This document shows, piece by piece, positions 1 through 10,790 of a stretch of 64,000 bases of DNA. The stretch covers positions 13,373,929-13,437,928 of the forward strand of contig OY759265.1 in NCBI GenBank assembly GCA_963662155.1, written 5' to 3'. How positions within the stretch are numbered: position 1 is the first letter of the stretch; each line of letters starts with the position of its first letter. The notes under the pieces are model-generated. The model worked only from the letters and a program-made list of their open reading frames with translations, was not told the DNA's origin and ran no database searches. Made by a program: the position numbers and the translations under genes. The DNA comes from Lamellibrachia columna (taxonomy: Eukaryota > Annelida > Polychaeta > Sabellida > Siboglinidae).

Positions 1-430
1 CACATCACTTAATTTGTTATGCTCTACCAATGAAACATCTCCATCTATTGCGATTTTTTTCCATTCTTTCACTCTCAACTGTTCACCTCTGCCCTTTCGG
101 GGTATTTCTTCACAATCTCCCTCCATCTTAATGTTGGTCTTCCTCTTCTCCTTCTACCACCCTATTCTGTTTTTCATGCTCCCTTTGTCAATCTTTCTTC
201 ACTCCATGTCTGTATGATTCCTGTCCATCGCAGTCTTCTGCCCACTACCTTCATCCTCAGATGTTTCTTTATTTCAATCACCTTGTATCATGATCTTCTT
301 CCATTCTCTCCCACTCTTGGCTGTTCACCTCTGACCATTCAATATCTCTCTTAATACTGTCCCTCAATCTTAATTTTGGTCTTCTTCATCTATAACAGTC
401 TGTTTTCCATGCTCTCTTGGCAGATCTTTC
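1..430 (-). repeat. Degraded LINE C-terminal end, two tandem units
   Basis: Read on the minus strand, two units about 240 bp apart (near 60-200 and 300-430) resemble the last part of a non-LTR retrotransposon ORF2. One unit gives RRRPKLRLRDSIKRDI and a following W-rich segment; the other encodes a GRPTLRWR-like run but is frameshifted. This arginine-rich run followed by a tryptophan segment is typical of LINE ORF2 C-termini. Stops and frameshifts show it is dead. The clade cannot be assigned, and the left part lies outside the window. Confidence 0.4.
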
Positions 431-789
431 ATAGATTTCTTTATTTACGAACATGAAATTTCCATTGAGCATCAAGTACTGCATTACATTTTAAGGAAAT
501 TAATACTTGGTGGGAAGGTCACTTGTCTGTTCTATGACACAGAAAAATAACAAAAAAAGAGTAAATCACATTTGTATGCCTTTGTGCATTCTTTATGAAT
601 GAAAATTTTGAGAATGTGGTAAGAATGACCTATACACGTCATGACAACTTCAGCCAAGTTTATGAAGGATTACTGATAAAGCACTGTATCAAAAACTGTA
701 CTGTCGGTGGCTTCCCTTGTAAACTAATATGCATGTATGTCTTACTTAGATTCAGTCGACATCAGGCAGTCTGTCACATAGCTCACTCA

Positions 790-1090
790 AGCCAGCAATG
801 TCTCCAGGCCTGGGTTTACAATTACACTGTTGGAAAATCTTAGTTTCAATTACAGTTCCTCAAAAAGACCTGCTACAATTACACTGCTTCACAAATACAA
901 TTACAATGCTTCAGGAAGGGTTAATTGCAATAGTTCATAGGTTGTGTACAACTGCACTGTTTCTATTAAAAAGAACATTACCAGGATTTGATTAAATTAC
1001 AATTGTCAGTTATCATATACAGCCTCATAAAAGTTCAATAACATTTACATTGTTCTAAAAATCAGTTACAATTACATTTATGCTAATTAT
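790..1090. repeat. CAATTACA-rich intronic repeat
   Basis: This stretch repeats short CAATTACA/ATTACAAT motifs at irregular spacing just before the splice acceptor at 1193. The same composition recurs inside the inverted-repeat element at 61476-61840, so it may be an eroded relative. No terminal inverted repeats are visible here. The short open frames in this area have no coding features. Confidence 0.4.
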
Positions 1091-1193
1091 AATTTACACA
1101 ATTGCAGGTTGTCACACCTTTGATGAATGTCAGTTTCATGCTTGTAATGTCATCTATATCTGCTGTCACACCAGCTTGATTTCCTTTTTTCAG

Positions 1194-2015
1194 ATCAACT
1201 GCAAGTCGGTCAGCCGTGAACTACTGCGGTGTCGTCACGCCAACGTCATCAGTCCTATCGCTATGTTCACAGACAAACTTCCTGCAGATTACTTTCCTGA
1301 CCAATCAGACAGCAGTGACACCTACCAGCTGTTTGGCGACGTCGAAACAAACATTGCTGTGCTCAACTATCATTCCATTGACTCTATTGACCACTACTGT
1401 CATGAGATGGCGCTACTGTATGCCAGTGACAGTGAAAAGTACGACCGTTGCATCTGCTACATTCTCGCGCAGATTCTAAACGCATTGCTCTACGTTCACG
1501 ACCGCGTTCACTCGCTCTCTTCACTGCGATTGCACAACGTTACCGTGGTGACCTGTGTCACCAGCAGCGAGAAACGAATCATCCTGAACCCGACCAAGCA
1601 GAATGAACAATCTGGCATCCCGGAGTTGTGTGATGATATTGTGATACTGCTGACGAAAGATCTCCTCCAAAGCAGCAAGCACTCTAGCATTCCGTCTACA
1701 CGATACTCGAAGGGATTCAACGAGGTCATTCAAGTCCTCAAGAGTGGCAGTGACCTTGAGGCTCTCATTGATACGCGGAACATGCTGGAGTTCATGCTGT
1801 GGGGGCCCGTTGAAGAAGACATCGAAATCCTGCTGCTCGCCGAGCAGCGAGAGCATACATTCCATGTGTGGCTCGAGCTCGTGCGATGTCGCTGCGTGAA
1901 CACACTCGCGTTAGAGCGCAACGCACCAAGCATTGAAGCTGCTGACCGACTCAAGTTTCTCTGCTCCGTGAACGGTCAGTCACTGTACAACACAGCCAAG
2001 ATGCTTGGACTTTGA
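1194..2015 (+). CDS. PEAK/PRAG1-family pseudokinase, terminal exon (partial gene)
   Basis: This is the last coding exon of a pseudokinase scaffold of the PEAK family (PRAG1/Pragmin, PEAK1). In vertebrates these are catalytically dead, dimerising signalling adaptors of the cytoskeleton and of tyrosine-kinase pathways. The exon starts after a clean acceptor (tttttttcag at 1193) in phase 0 and runs 273 codons to TGA at 2013-2015. A helix E-like segment (CYILAQILNALLYVHDRV) is followed by SSLRLHNVTVV where active kinases have HRDLKxxN, so the catalytic Asp is absent. Further on, LEFMLWGP and a W-rich helix followed by NTAKMLGL match the C-terminal helical region (LLWGP) of the PEAK family. The ATG at 1080 lies in the intron and is not a start. 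Family assignment is from remembered motifs; which paralogue it is cannot be told. Confidence 0.7.
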   Translation: MNCKSVSRELLRCRHANVISPIAMFTDKLPADYFPDQSDSSDTYQLFGDVETNIAVLNYHSIDSIDHYCHEMALLYASDSEKYDRCICYILAQILNALLYVHDRVHSLSSLRLHNVTVVTCVTSSEKRIILNPTKQNEQSGIPELCDDIVILLTKDLLQSSKHSSIPSTRYSKGFNEVIQVLKSGSDLEALIDTRNMLEFMLWGPVEEDIEILLLAEQREHTFHVWLELVRCRCVNTLALERNAPSIEAADRLKFLCSVNGQSLYNTAKMLGL

Positions 2016-2930
2016 TGGTGATCACTATCTTATTCTATTGATTGCATTTGTGTGTGCGCTACAGATAGTTTTCGTATTCGTCCAGTTCAGCTGAGGGTAC
2101 TGGTAATGTCACCGGAAATGGATGCTTTTGCAATGGACATCTGATTGTCAATATGTTCAGTGTCAAATGTTTATGTGCAATTATATCGTGAAGCAAATGT
2201 AGCATTACTGACAAAGAGTTACACCAATACAGAGAAATTCACATTCTGCCATGCTGCCATACCATGCATGAGTGACCCCAAACTAAAGATTCTTTTGTTT
2301 CTTCTCTAATTTCTTGAGTGTACAGCATACATTAATGACAGTTGTGTTTGATCCTGCCTTGATTAATTAATGGTACTGGTCATGAGTGATGCCAGTCTGA
2401 ACCCTGTGATGCAAGATAGATTTTTTCAGTGAGTGTCACACTTGAGTGATGCCAGGCTGTAGAGGCGGTCGCACGTGACTGGCATATTGGAATTGTTCTT
2501 TGGTACTGTCGTCTTTAGGGAAAGGTCATTTGAATCGACCGAAGGTCACGTTTGACATATTTGGGTGTTTTGGCTTGTCAGATGCACCATTGAAATAGCT
2601 TCAAAAAGACATACTTGTGATTGTATCATTGTGTGATAATTATGTTGGTCCAATCGCATTTTTCCTGGATGCTGTATGTCATAATCTGATCATTATATTA
2701 CTGAGATAATTGTGATTTAAACTTTTCAATGAAAACTGGTGCATTCTTGGGTACGCCATTCAAAAACTCATCCTTTTCGACTGGAGAATTATCCTCTTCA
2801 CTGCCACTTTCACTGCCATGTTTACCCTCGCTATTGTCCCTACATTGAATGTCGAAATAATCATTAAAACACTCCAAACTAAAAAAATATTTCAAATTCT
2901 CCTTAGCAACAAACTATTTTGAGAAAATAC
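2016..2930 (+). other. Probable 3' UTR and downstream sequence of the pseudokinase gene
   Basis: AT-rich sequence follows the stop codon at 2015. I see no canonical AATAAA before the minisatellite, so the transcript end cannot be placed. GAGTGATGCCAG recurs at about 2385 and 2446. The minus-strand open frame at 2698-2895 has no recognisable features. Confidence 0.35.
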
Positions 2931-3385
2931 AGATGCCTGAGTAGTGCAATTAAAATTGGTTCTGCGGTTGTCATGCCTGAGTTGTGCAGTTAGAATTGGT
3001 TCTACTGCTGTAGTCATGCCTGAGTTGTGCAGTAAGAATTGGTTCTACTGCTGTGGTCATGCTTGAGTGGTGCAATCAGGATTGGTTCTATAGCTATGGT
3101 CATGGTTGAGTTGTGCCATCAGGATTGGTTCCACAGTTGTGGTCACACTTGAGTGGTGCCATCAGGATTGGATCTACAGCTGTGGTCATGCGTGAGTGGT
3201 GCCATCAGGATTGGTTCCACAGCTGTGGTCACACTTGAGTGGTGCCATCAGGATTGGATCTACAGCTGTGGTCATGCATGAGTGGTGCCATCAGGATTGG
3301 TTCCACAGCTGTGGTCACACTTGAGTGGTGCCATCAGGATTGGATCTACAGCTGTGGTCATGCTTGAGTGGTGCCATCAGGAATT
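2930..3385 (+). repeat. 43-bp minisatellite with 86-bp higher-order dimer
   Basis: About ten tandem copies of a 43-bp unit; AGGATTGG/AGAATTGG landmarks fall at 2992, 3035, 3078, 3121, 3164, 3207, 3250, 3293, 3336 and 3379. From 3121 the units alternate between a GGTTCCACAG type and a GGATCTACAG type, giving three 86-bp dimers. Each first-type unit carries the 12-bp palindrome CCACAGCTGTGG. The leftmost units are the most diverged. Confidence 0.9.
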
Positions 3386-4720
3386 GTTTGTTAATGGTGG
3401 TGCACTTGAGAGATGGCTAGTCATACATGTATTTCTTTTTTGTGTGTTGTTTGAACAGTATTAGTTGGGATTCATTCTGTAATGGCAATACTGCTTTAGT
3501 GGCTAAAGTCATTCTGTTGTGATCTGTCAGGCTAGCATGTCTTGGCTTAATTCATTATCTTATTTACACAGCTGGGTAACATATTGTTGCCAGAAATCTG
3601 TTTACAGTGTAGAGTTAATTCAATATGAAAGCTTAAGCACAAAATTAAAAATGAATAAGGTTTAAATGCTAGTGATTGAAAATAACATAGATTGATTGAC
3701 ATTTGACTATCCCAGTCAAAACGGTAGTTTGCATATTTCTGTGTTGTAGGTTATCCTTTATTGGATTGTATATTAATGGAATGTTGTATTATATTTTGTT
3801 GGTGATAATATTTATTTTATGAAAATAATCTAGGAGCACTATAGTAAAAAAGACCTGCAGCCAGTTTAATAGGCAGACAAATGTTTTGTTTAATTTGTAC
3901 TTTTTTGTTTTGTTGTATGCTTTGAAAGAACCTGCTATCATTTTAAGAACAGTATTTTCTATGAAATGTTCAATAGAATATTTTCAACAGTGACATTTTT
4001 AACTGCTACAAATCAGTTAGTTATACAATGTGGCTATAATATTATCATTTTATATTGAATCTTATATATGCTGCTGAATATAATTTTGTATTCATAATTC
4101 TTAGCTGGTACATGCAATTTTATATGGTTATATGCAAATCGTTAGGAAACCAACATGGAGATATTGATATATTACATAGATATTGTGGACAGGGGTGTAC
4201 CAAAAATATTGTTACAAATGCATTGGATGCAGCTTGTAATTTTGTTTTGATAAATAACTCGTACAATTGTGCAATCATTAGATGCTGCTATATTACAAAC
4301 TTTTGTCATTTTTGGACAACCTTGTGCAACAAAGGTGTTTATATTCAGTTCATTTTACAATATTGTACTTTCATACACTTTGCAGCTAGTTGATGATTAT
4401 GCCTTTATATTGAACAAATGCCTTATTTGTGTCAGTGTTGTGCCTTGGGAATAATAGTATGGTGTTGCAGAGTCGAATTAAAAGTATATATTCTAATTTT
4501 ATTCCTAATCTGCAATATCAAAATGGGTTGTATTTCGTGACAGTTTGCAGAAATCAAAATTGTATGCAAAACCAACCTATATTACATACAGGTTTACTAT
4601 ACTGTGTGGTGGTTTGTATGATTTTTTCTGGGCATGGTTGACCTTTAGTTCATAGATATTCGCCAGGTGGCAGCATGCGTTGTAAAGGCGAAGCAGAAAG
4701 TTCTGTGACTGTGTTCACGC
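3386..4720. other. AT-rich intergenic sequence, nothing recognised
   Basis: Low-complexity AT-rich DNA between the minisatellite and the SINE heads. Open frames at 4055-4393 and 4429-4641 lack splice sites and family motifs, so they are treated as chance. Confidence 0.5.
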
Positions 4721-4792
4721 GGTGTAGTACGTTGACAACACTCCGCCGTTAAACACTGCGGTAATGTTTTGTACCTAGGTTCGAGTCGCACT
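4721..4792 (+). repeat. tRNA-derived SINE head
   Basis: The stretch reads like a decayed tRNA: GGTGTAGTACGTTGAC as an A-box region, CCGCCGTTAAACACTGCGG as an anticodon-arm-like hairpin, and AGGTTCGAGTCGCAC as a B box. It aligns along its length with the minus-strand head at 5095-5168. It is followed by non-tRNA sequence rather than a Pol III terminator, which fits a SINE rather than a tRNA gene. Confidence 0.55.
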
Positions 4793-5040
4793 CTAGAGTG
4801 TTTTATCCTACATTCAAAATACTACACTGCGTAAGTTCAAACCTGATCGTTTCTTGCTATCTGTTAATATGTTCACATGGAAAATTAGTTTCATATTGCT
4901 TGTAGCAATAATTCAAATATCAAATATACGATGTTTCACTAACATAACTTATTATTATCACAAGTTGCTCTTATAAATGGCACCTATGCAGCTAACTACT
5001 CTCCATATTCTCACTGTGCTTTAATTATAATGTGACGTGT

Positions 5041-5168
5041 TTTGAAATTTCTTAGTGTTTTGAACATAGCCATAGTGTTTTGAACATGGGCACCGTAGTG
5101 TTTTGAACCTGGGTTCAAAACATCACCGTAGTGTTTTCGGGGGTGAGCGTTTTGAACTCACTACGCCG
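5041..5168 (-). repeat. Second tRNA-like SINE head, inverted, with TGTTTTGAAC repeats and palindrome
   Basis: On the minus strand 5168-5095 reads GGCGTAGTGAGTTCAAAACG, then a hairpin-like CACTACGG, then an AGGTTCAAAAC B-box-like end, and aligns with the head at 4721-4792. The plus strand repeats AGTGTTTTGAAC three times before an inverted repeat at 5099-5122: 11-bp arms TGTTTTGAACC and GGTTCAAAACA around TG. Confidence 0.5.
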
Positions 5169-5834
5169 TCATGTAATTCAGGCCAGGCCTGTTATAGCCT
5201 TACACCGTGTTTGTTTTGGTTGTATCAGAAATTAATGCCTGGATATGATCATTTGAACAACAATGATATGCTATGTTATCGGCTTGGTCATCACCAGTGT
5301 AAATTATAGTGTGCATCGCTATCGTATCAGACTTGTGCAACACGTGAAGCTATTTATTGTCGTTTGTGATTTATTTACATTATTGTATGTCTAGTGAAAC
5401 ATTCGAGACAATCTGTAATTATGCGTCTGTGTCGTCTTTTGTCAGTTGAGTTGTAATGTCTAGATACAATGTGAAATTATATAGGTTCCCACTAATCCAG
5501 TTTTCCTTTAACCCTAAATATAGTAAGTAATTACTACATGTTGCCTTATTTTGAATGGATATATTCGTACTAGAAGATTCCATCTTATCATCGAATTATA
5601 TTTCCGTTTGGCTGGCTATATAATCATAGGGCAAACCCAGAATAGTGCATCCCCATAAGTCTGATAGCATAAATCAGTAAGGTCGCTAACGAACCCGTAT
5701 CATCTACGTCAACTTGTTTGCTGCGCATGCTCAAAAGGAGCTCGTCGTGCAATTTGGAATATATTGTACACAGATGTTCGATGTAGACAGGTTCCCCAAA
5801 TTTCCTCACTGATCTGACCGTGAAGATTGCCTTT

Positions 5835-6125
5835 AACTACATTTAACAAGATCCCAAACTGCAAGTTCCAGATGGCAAGTGTACAAGGAAGCCATTGGCA
5901 TATCATCTATGTATAGCCCGCCGTTATAAGATATTTAAATATTTTTACATATTCACACTACTAGCATTAACACAATCACTTGACAGTTTGTTGTATTCAT
6001 TTTTCACCCTCTGTGAGAATGAGTTCTTTCTCATGTCCAACCTACACTGATCCTTAACTAATGCAGCTTTGTGTCCTCTGGTTCTACTTATCCAAGTTTG
6101 AAGAACATATTCCTATGTGGCTTGT
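5835..6125 (-). mobile_element. CR1-like LINE, 3' end fragment (copy 1)
   Basis: The minus strand carries the end of the ORF (cognate of the NMFFKL, SRTRGHKAALV and INEWNKLPND blocks) and the 3' UTR with the GATGGCAATCTTGTTAAATC-like terminus seen in other copies. It is heavily 5'-truncated and diverged. Confidence 0.7.
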
Positions 6126-6595
6126 ACGGTAACCACTTAGTGTAGTTGAACGGTTGTTCTCATCGTTGTGATAATGAATAATGATGATGCATATGTATAC
6201 GTGTACAGTATTCCAACATTAGTATTATTAACTATAATAATCTACCTATTAATCCAATGCTCGAAGCAACACTAAACCAATTTTCTTTGTGAAAGTAATG
6301 AATTATGGGTGAGTGTGTTCAACTTGACAATAGTTCAACCAGGTTGAAAACACCGTAGAGTGTAATTAACTTAAATTAACAATACTAATGTAGTCTACCC
6401 TACAAAGGAGTGTTTCAAACGTCCAACACTGGCAACTAGCATCTAAGAAAACATGGGTAAAGATGCACTTCCGGCTGGATCCACGAGTTAGCTAGCCTCG
6501 ATTATCCAGGCTCCGTGATGTGGCGCCACTATTTGTCTTGTCGCACACATCATCGCCTGGACCCAAACCGTACCTTTCATCGTGATGGAAATTGT
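6126..6595. other. No gene seen
   Basis: Mixed-composition intergenic DNA without recognisable coding signal or repeat structure. Confidence 0.4.
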
Positions 6596-6622
6596 GTATG
6601 CACCCATATTCTGGGTGCATAC
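6596..6622. repeat. Perfect 11-bp stem hairpin
   Basis: GTATGCACCCA and TGGGTGCATAC flank a 5-nt loop (TATTC). No T-run follows and no gene is nearby, so no function is assigned. Confidence 0.6.
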
Positions 6623-7530
6623 ATAATTAGATTAATTATTACTCTGGCTAACTCGTCAATTAAGAGTGAACTTGTAACAATTTATACGTGCAATTCGAAT
6701 CAACTTTAAACTTTGATTATAATATTGACACAACAGTCACACTGAAAATTTAAATAACAATAATGTCATTGTGTATAATCTCGATAATGACGCCGATTGG
6801 CTGCTGACGCTCCACGGTAACGCCTGCACAAAAAGTAGTGTGTCAGTCAAACCACGCTTTCGAAGCCAGACTCTCACAAATACGACCGAAAGTCGGATAA
6901 GCGAGATTACGATTTAGTTCATTCGCGTGGAATCTTTATTGCGGACAAAGGACGTCATTTGTTTTCAGAAGCTCCATGTTTTATGACAAGAGAGAAGTTT
7001 TCCTGTTTAATTTTGCAAACTTGTTCACTCTAATCTAATAATGTTCAAACAGTATTCAATCACTGCGGATGATTGGAATTGTCTACAAAAGCTCATCGAA
7101 CAACATGACACACAGCAATATCAATATCAAGCTAGTCCAGTATCAATAAAAATATCCATGTTCATTTTTATTGCAATTTCACCGAAAATAATATCTGATA
7201 TTATCATTTTAATGAGTTAGCGAAGTATCGTAGTATGTACACCGTTTCCATACGTGTAACAGAATGTCTGTTGTGTCTCCAGCCACGGTGAACGATCGGT
7301 GCTATCCTGGCCGTATCTCTGATCCATCGATGTTTATCCGGGCCAGTCGACTTTCAGTTAAGTAATCCAAATGTTGTGACGCCCACGTTTGCGCCATTTT
7401 GGTGGTTTCCGTACCATAAGATCCATCTAATCCGGTTAAATTCGAATGCTGTTGCACAAATAAGATGGTGCAGGGTTACGTATTTTCGTGCTGATATCTG
7501 CTCGACGTTCACAAACGTATGGTTAACATA
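6623..7530. other. No gene seen
   Basis: Intergenic sequence without splice-bounded open frames. It contains short CpG-containing patches (about 6780-6960 and 7260-7450) but no recognisable element. Confidence 0.4.
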
Positions 7531-7664
7531 GGATTCTCAAAACGAGGCTGCCATGTATTATCTGGATGGATATATCACGGTAATTAAACTACCTGATTGG
7601 TGTAGAGCATTTTACCGTGTTATATCAACCCAGATAACATACGGCAGCCTACTTCTGAGAATCC
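7531..7664. mobile_element. Foldback element (53-bp arms)
   Basis: Left arm 7531-7583 and right arm 7612-7664 are imperfect reverse complements (both begin GGATTCTCA and end CACGGTAA when read inward) around a 28-bp spacer. I estimate about 80 percent identity by eye. No target duplication is obvious. Confidence 0.75.
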
Positions 7665-7729
7665 ACCAGACGCCTGCAGAACTCGTGATGTTATCTAGCT
7701 GTAACACTCCGTAAATAATCCACCGTGAG

Positions 7730-7894
7730 TATGTATGTATGTATGTATGTATGTATGTATGTATGTATGTATGTATGTATGTATGTATGTATGTATGTAT
7801 GTACGTATGTATGATGTTTGTGTGTATGTATGTATGTATGTATGATGTATGTATGTATGTATGTATGTATGATGTATGTATGTATGTATGTATG
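7730..7894 (+). repeat. (ATGT)n microsatellite
   Basis: Long ATGT array interrupted by a few GATG units. It creates meaningless open frames on both strands. Confidence 0.97.
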
Positions 7895-7954
7895 CAAGTT
7901 TACCACATTTCAGCACAGTACATGCAACAGCATCCACGCAATTTGATAAAACAT

Positions 7955-9850
7955 CGTGTCAATGATAAATAAAATGCTCATTGGTTTTATTGTGAATTAT
8001 ACAAACGCCTGCACGCGTGACCAAATGTTGGTCATAATTATTGTTAATGCAATCCCAGCTCCAAAAACCATTTCACCAGATATTTACACAAAAGTCCAGC
8101 AAAAAAATCAAACAAGCATATTTATGAATCCCACTGATGCAAACGAAATTAAACAAATAATACGGTTTTGTACAAATTAAGAAAAGTTCTGGTCACGATA
8201 TCCTCAGTCCCCATCTGTTATTACAAGCCGAGCAAATATCCCTACCCATAGCTATTTTGATAAACAAATCCTTAAGTGAAGGTATTGTACCCGATGAAAT
8301 AAAAATTGCAAAAAGTATACCTGTCTTCAAGTCAAAAATGAACTTTCCAACTATAGACGTATATCCTTGCTACCCACTATTTCAAAGATATTAGTAAAGG
8401 TGGTACATAGTAGGACTTACGACTTTCTACAGACAAATAATATATTCAATGAGAATCAGTATGGTTTCCGCACGAAACACTCTACCACCAATGCCGCAAC
8501 ATCCCTTAGTATTGACGTTGGTAACGCCTTAGAAAAAAGTCTTTCAGTCCTCTGTGTTTTCCTCGATCTAAGTAAAGTATTCCATACAACAGACCACCAA
8601 ATACTTTTGCATAAACTTGATTTCTACTGGATAAGGGGTCCTCCACTCAAATGGTTCAAAAGCTATCTCACAAATTTGAAACAATATGTTAGTTGTAATG
8701 ACAGTACTTCGCTTCCCCGTTGTATTACGTCTGGTGTCCCAGACATGTCTATCCTTGGTCCGCTCTTGTTTATGTTATATACAAACGATCTACCTTTGTG
8801 TCTAAACAAGAGTAAATCCATATTATATGCGGATGACACCACCGTGTACATGAGTGGAAAACTAATTAATGATCTATACAAAATGAACAAGAACATGAAG
8901 TGAACATGAACAAAGAACTCGAGGTCTTAGCTGAATGGTGTCAAGCAAACAAGCTATCTTTAAATGTATCTATGAGAAATATATGTTATTTTCTAGATCC
9001 CATCCTGTCCAAAGGGAAGAAACAGTTTTAACGATGTCTGATACAATAATTGAGGCCACACATTGTATTACATTTCTAAGCCTCTATATTGACGAAACAC
9101 TGGATTGGCAGGGACAAATAAATGCATGCAGAAAAAAGCTAACAAGTGTTTTATATCCAATAAATAAAGTGAACCACTTTCTTCCAGTTGCCTCCCTAAA
9201 ACTAATTTATTACACTTTAGTTTATCTCTACCTGACATACGTAATAATTATGTGGGGATCTACATATAAAGTCCACACTACAAAATGGTTTATCATGCAA
9301 AAAATTGTTCGTGCTATTCTTCAAACAAGCTTCCACGAACACTCCCATCCCATCTTTACACACTTAAACTTAATAAAATTACAAGATATCCAAATTGAAA
9401 TTGTTAAATTTATGTACAGTTATATTCACAGCAGCCTACCAGTTTCATTTTCAAACATCTTTACATTTACACATGATAGTCACAATCATGATACAAGGCA
9501 ACTAATTCGTCCGATAAGTAGTTCTACTGTTAGATCTCCGAACAGTATATTATGTAAAAGTCTACTGATCTTGAACAAAGTTCCATATGATATTAAAATT
9601 AAGCCTAATATAAAAAGTTTTGCATCTGCATTAAAGGCATGTGTTTTAAGTGGCTATGACAGTTCAAATTAATATTATCTCTTCTACCGTTTTTTCTATT
9701 ATTTTGCATTAATATGATGCATTGGTATTATATGTAATCTTAGACTTGGTAACTTCACATATTTGTTTTACTTTATTTGTAATTTAGCCTGATTGCTGCT
9801 TGATGCGCAACTTATTATTTATCATTATAATGATATAATTATCATTGGTT
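7955..9850 (+). mobile_element. L2-like LINE, degenerate reverse transcriptase
   Basis: Broken ORF2 of an L2-like non-LTR retrotransposon. Fragments in order: a pre-RT segment (IFMNPTDANEIKQII, about 8118-8165), finger region (NYRRISLLPTISKILVKVVH, near 8350-8410), the QYGFR block, LDLSKVF (YxDxxKAF-type motif), a changed SGVPDMSILGP where active enzymes have SGVPQGSILGP, and the catalytic YADDTT near 8825. Then comes a thumb/C-terminal part (8935-9672) with LPVASLKLIYYTLVYLYLTY. Stops and frameshifts at about 8180 and 8900 make it non-functional. The 5' part is missing. The clade call rests on motif style only. Confidence 0.75.
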
Positions 9851-9858
9851 GATAGCGA

Positions 9859-9860
<2 letters not shown>

Positions 9861-9929
<69 letters not shown>
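9861..9929. repeat. (AT)n microsatellite
   Basis: Uninterrupted AT dinucleotides downstream of the L2-like element. Confidence 0.98.
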
Positions 9930-9932
<3 letters not shown>

Positions 9933-10329
9933 CCGTAATTGTTTTTCCTATTTTGTGCTTGCCTAGCTGGTTACAGCCATAAAGCTCCGCAGTTAACCTG
10001 AAACTGTATTACAAAGTACCAGTTTGTCCTTGTTTCGTTTGTATATTTTGTTTGTATGTATAGTTTATAAAAATGTAATCACTCATTCACACACTTACCT
10101 ACACGATACATTGTGCTTTGTGCCTTGATAAATAATTCTTATTTCTGTTAATCGTGAAATATAATGGATTTGCTACTCAATGTAAACGTTAGGTAAATGT
10201 CTAGATACTAATTAAAAACGTATCGTGTAGCAAAAGGGAAATATCGAATGTATATTCTCGGACGAGCAATCGAGAATATATATACTATTTTGTGAAAAGA
10301 CTTGCTTGCTATCATAGCGACCTGTAGTT

Positions 10330-10412
10330 ATTTTACCAACTTAGGTTGAATGCACTTGTTGTGTTATTCGCTCTGGATAAGAGCTTCTGCTAAATGACTA
10401 AATTCTAAATTG
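10330..10412 (+). repeat. L2/V-SINE-type 3' tail motif
   Basis: The stretch AGGTTGAATGCACTTGTTG followed by CTCTGGATAAGAGCTTCTGC and TAAATGAC is the conserved 3' tail known from L2-clade LINEs and the SINEs that borrow their machinery, best known from fish. It may end a separate copy or belong to the L2-like element upstream. Confidence 0.6.
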
Positions 10413-10790
10413 TGGTCTAAACCATTGTTACTGGAGTAAGGCGTTTGCAAACACAGTGCTCTGTAATTCTGAGAGGTAAAATGCCATGGTAAAATGTGCC
10501 TCAACTAGACACGGCTAAGTTGTGTGCGCTTTTACTCGATCGACGTGTCTGGACACTGCGAGGAACGGTTTTTTTGACTTGCACCAATCCCGACTTGAGC
10601 TTTGAAGACAAGTCAAGACGAATGCTGCATCTGTCGGTCGCTGAGGTCGCTGATTGGCCACTGTTTTAAATTGTCGACCGAGAGTCGGTCAAATTGGACG
10701 TAGCCCCAATTCTCCCAACACATTCGTAGCCACAAATTGGTCTCGATAATCGGTCTCTACGTGTGATCACATACTACGTCACCTGGCGGG

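Noticed and set aside
1080..1193. ATG-initiated extension of the pseudokinase frame
   Set aside because: The extension is intronic: a strong acceptor at 1193 precedes the conserved part and the upstream residues look random.
4055..4641. Open frames of 60-112 codons
   Set aside because: AT-rich chance frames without splice signals, motifs or codon bias.
7691..7937. Tyr/His/Ile-Thr repeat proteins
   Set aside because: Translation of the ATGT microsatellite.
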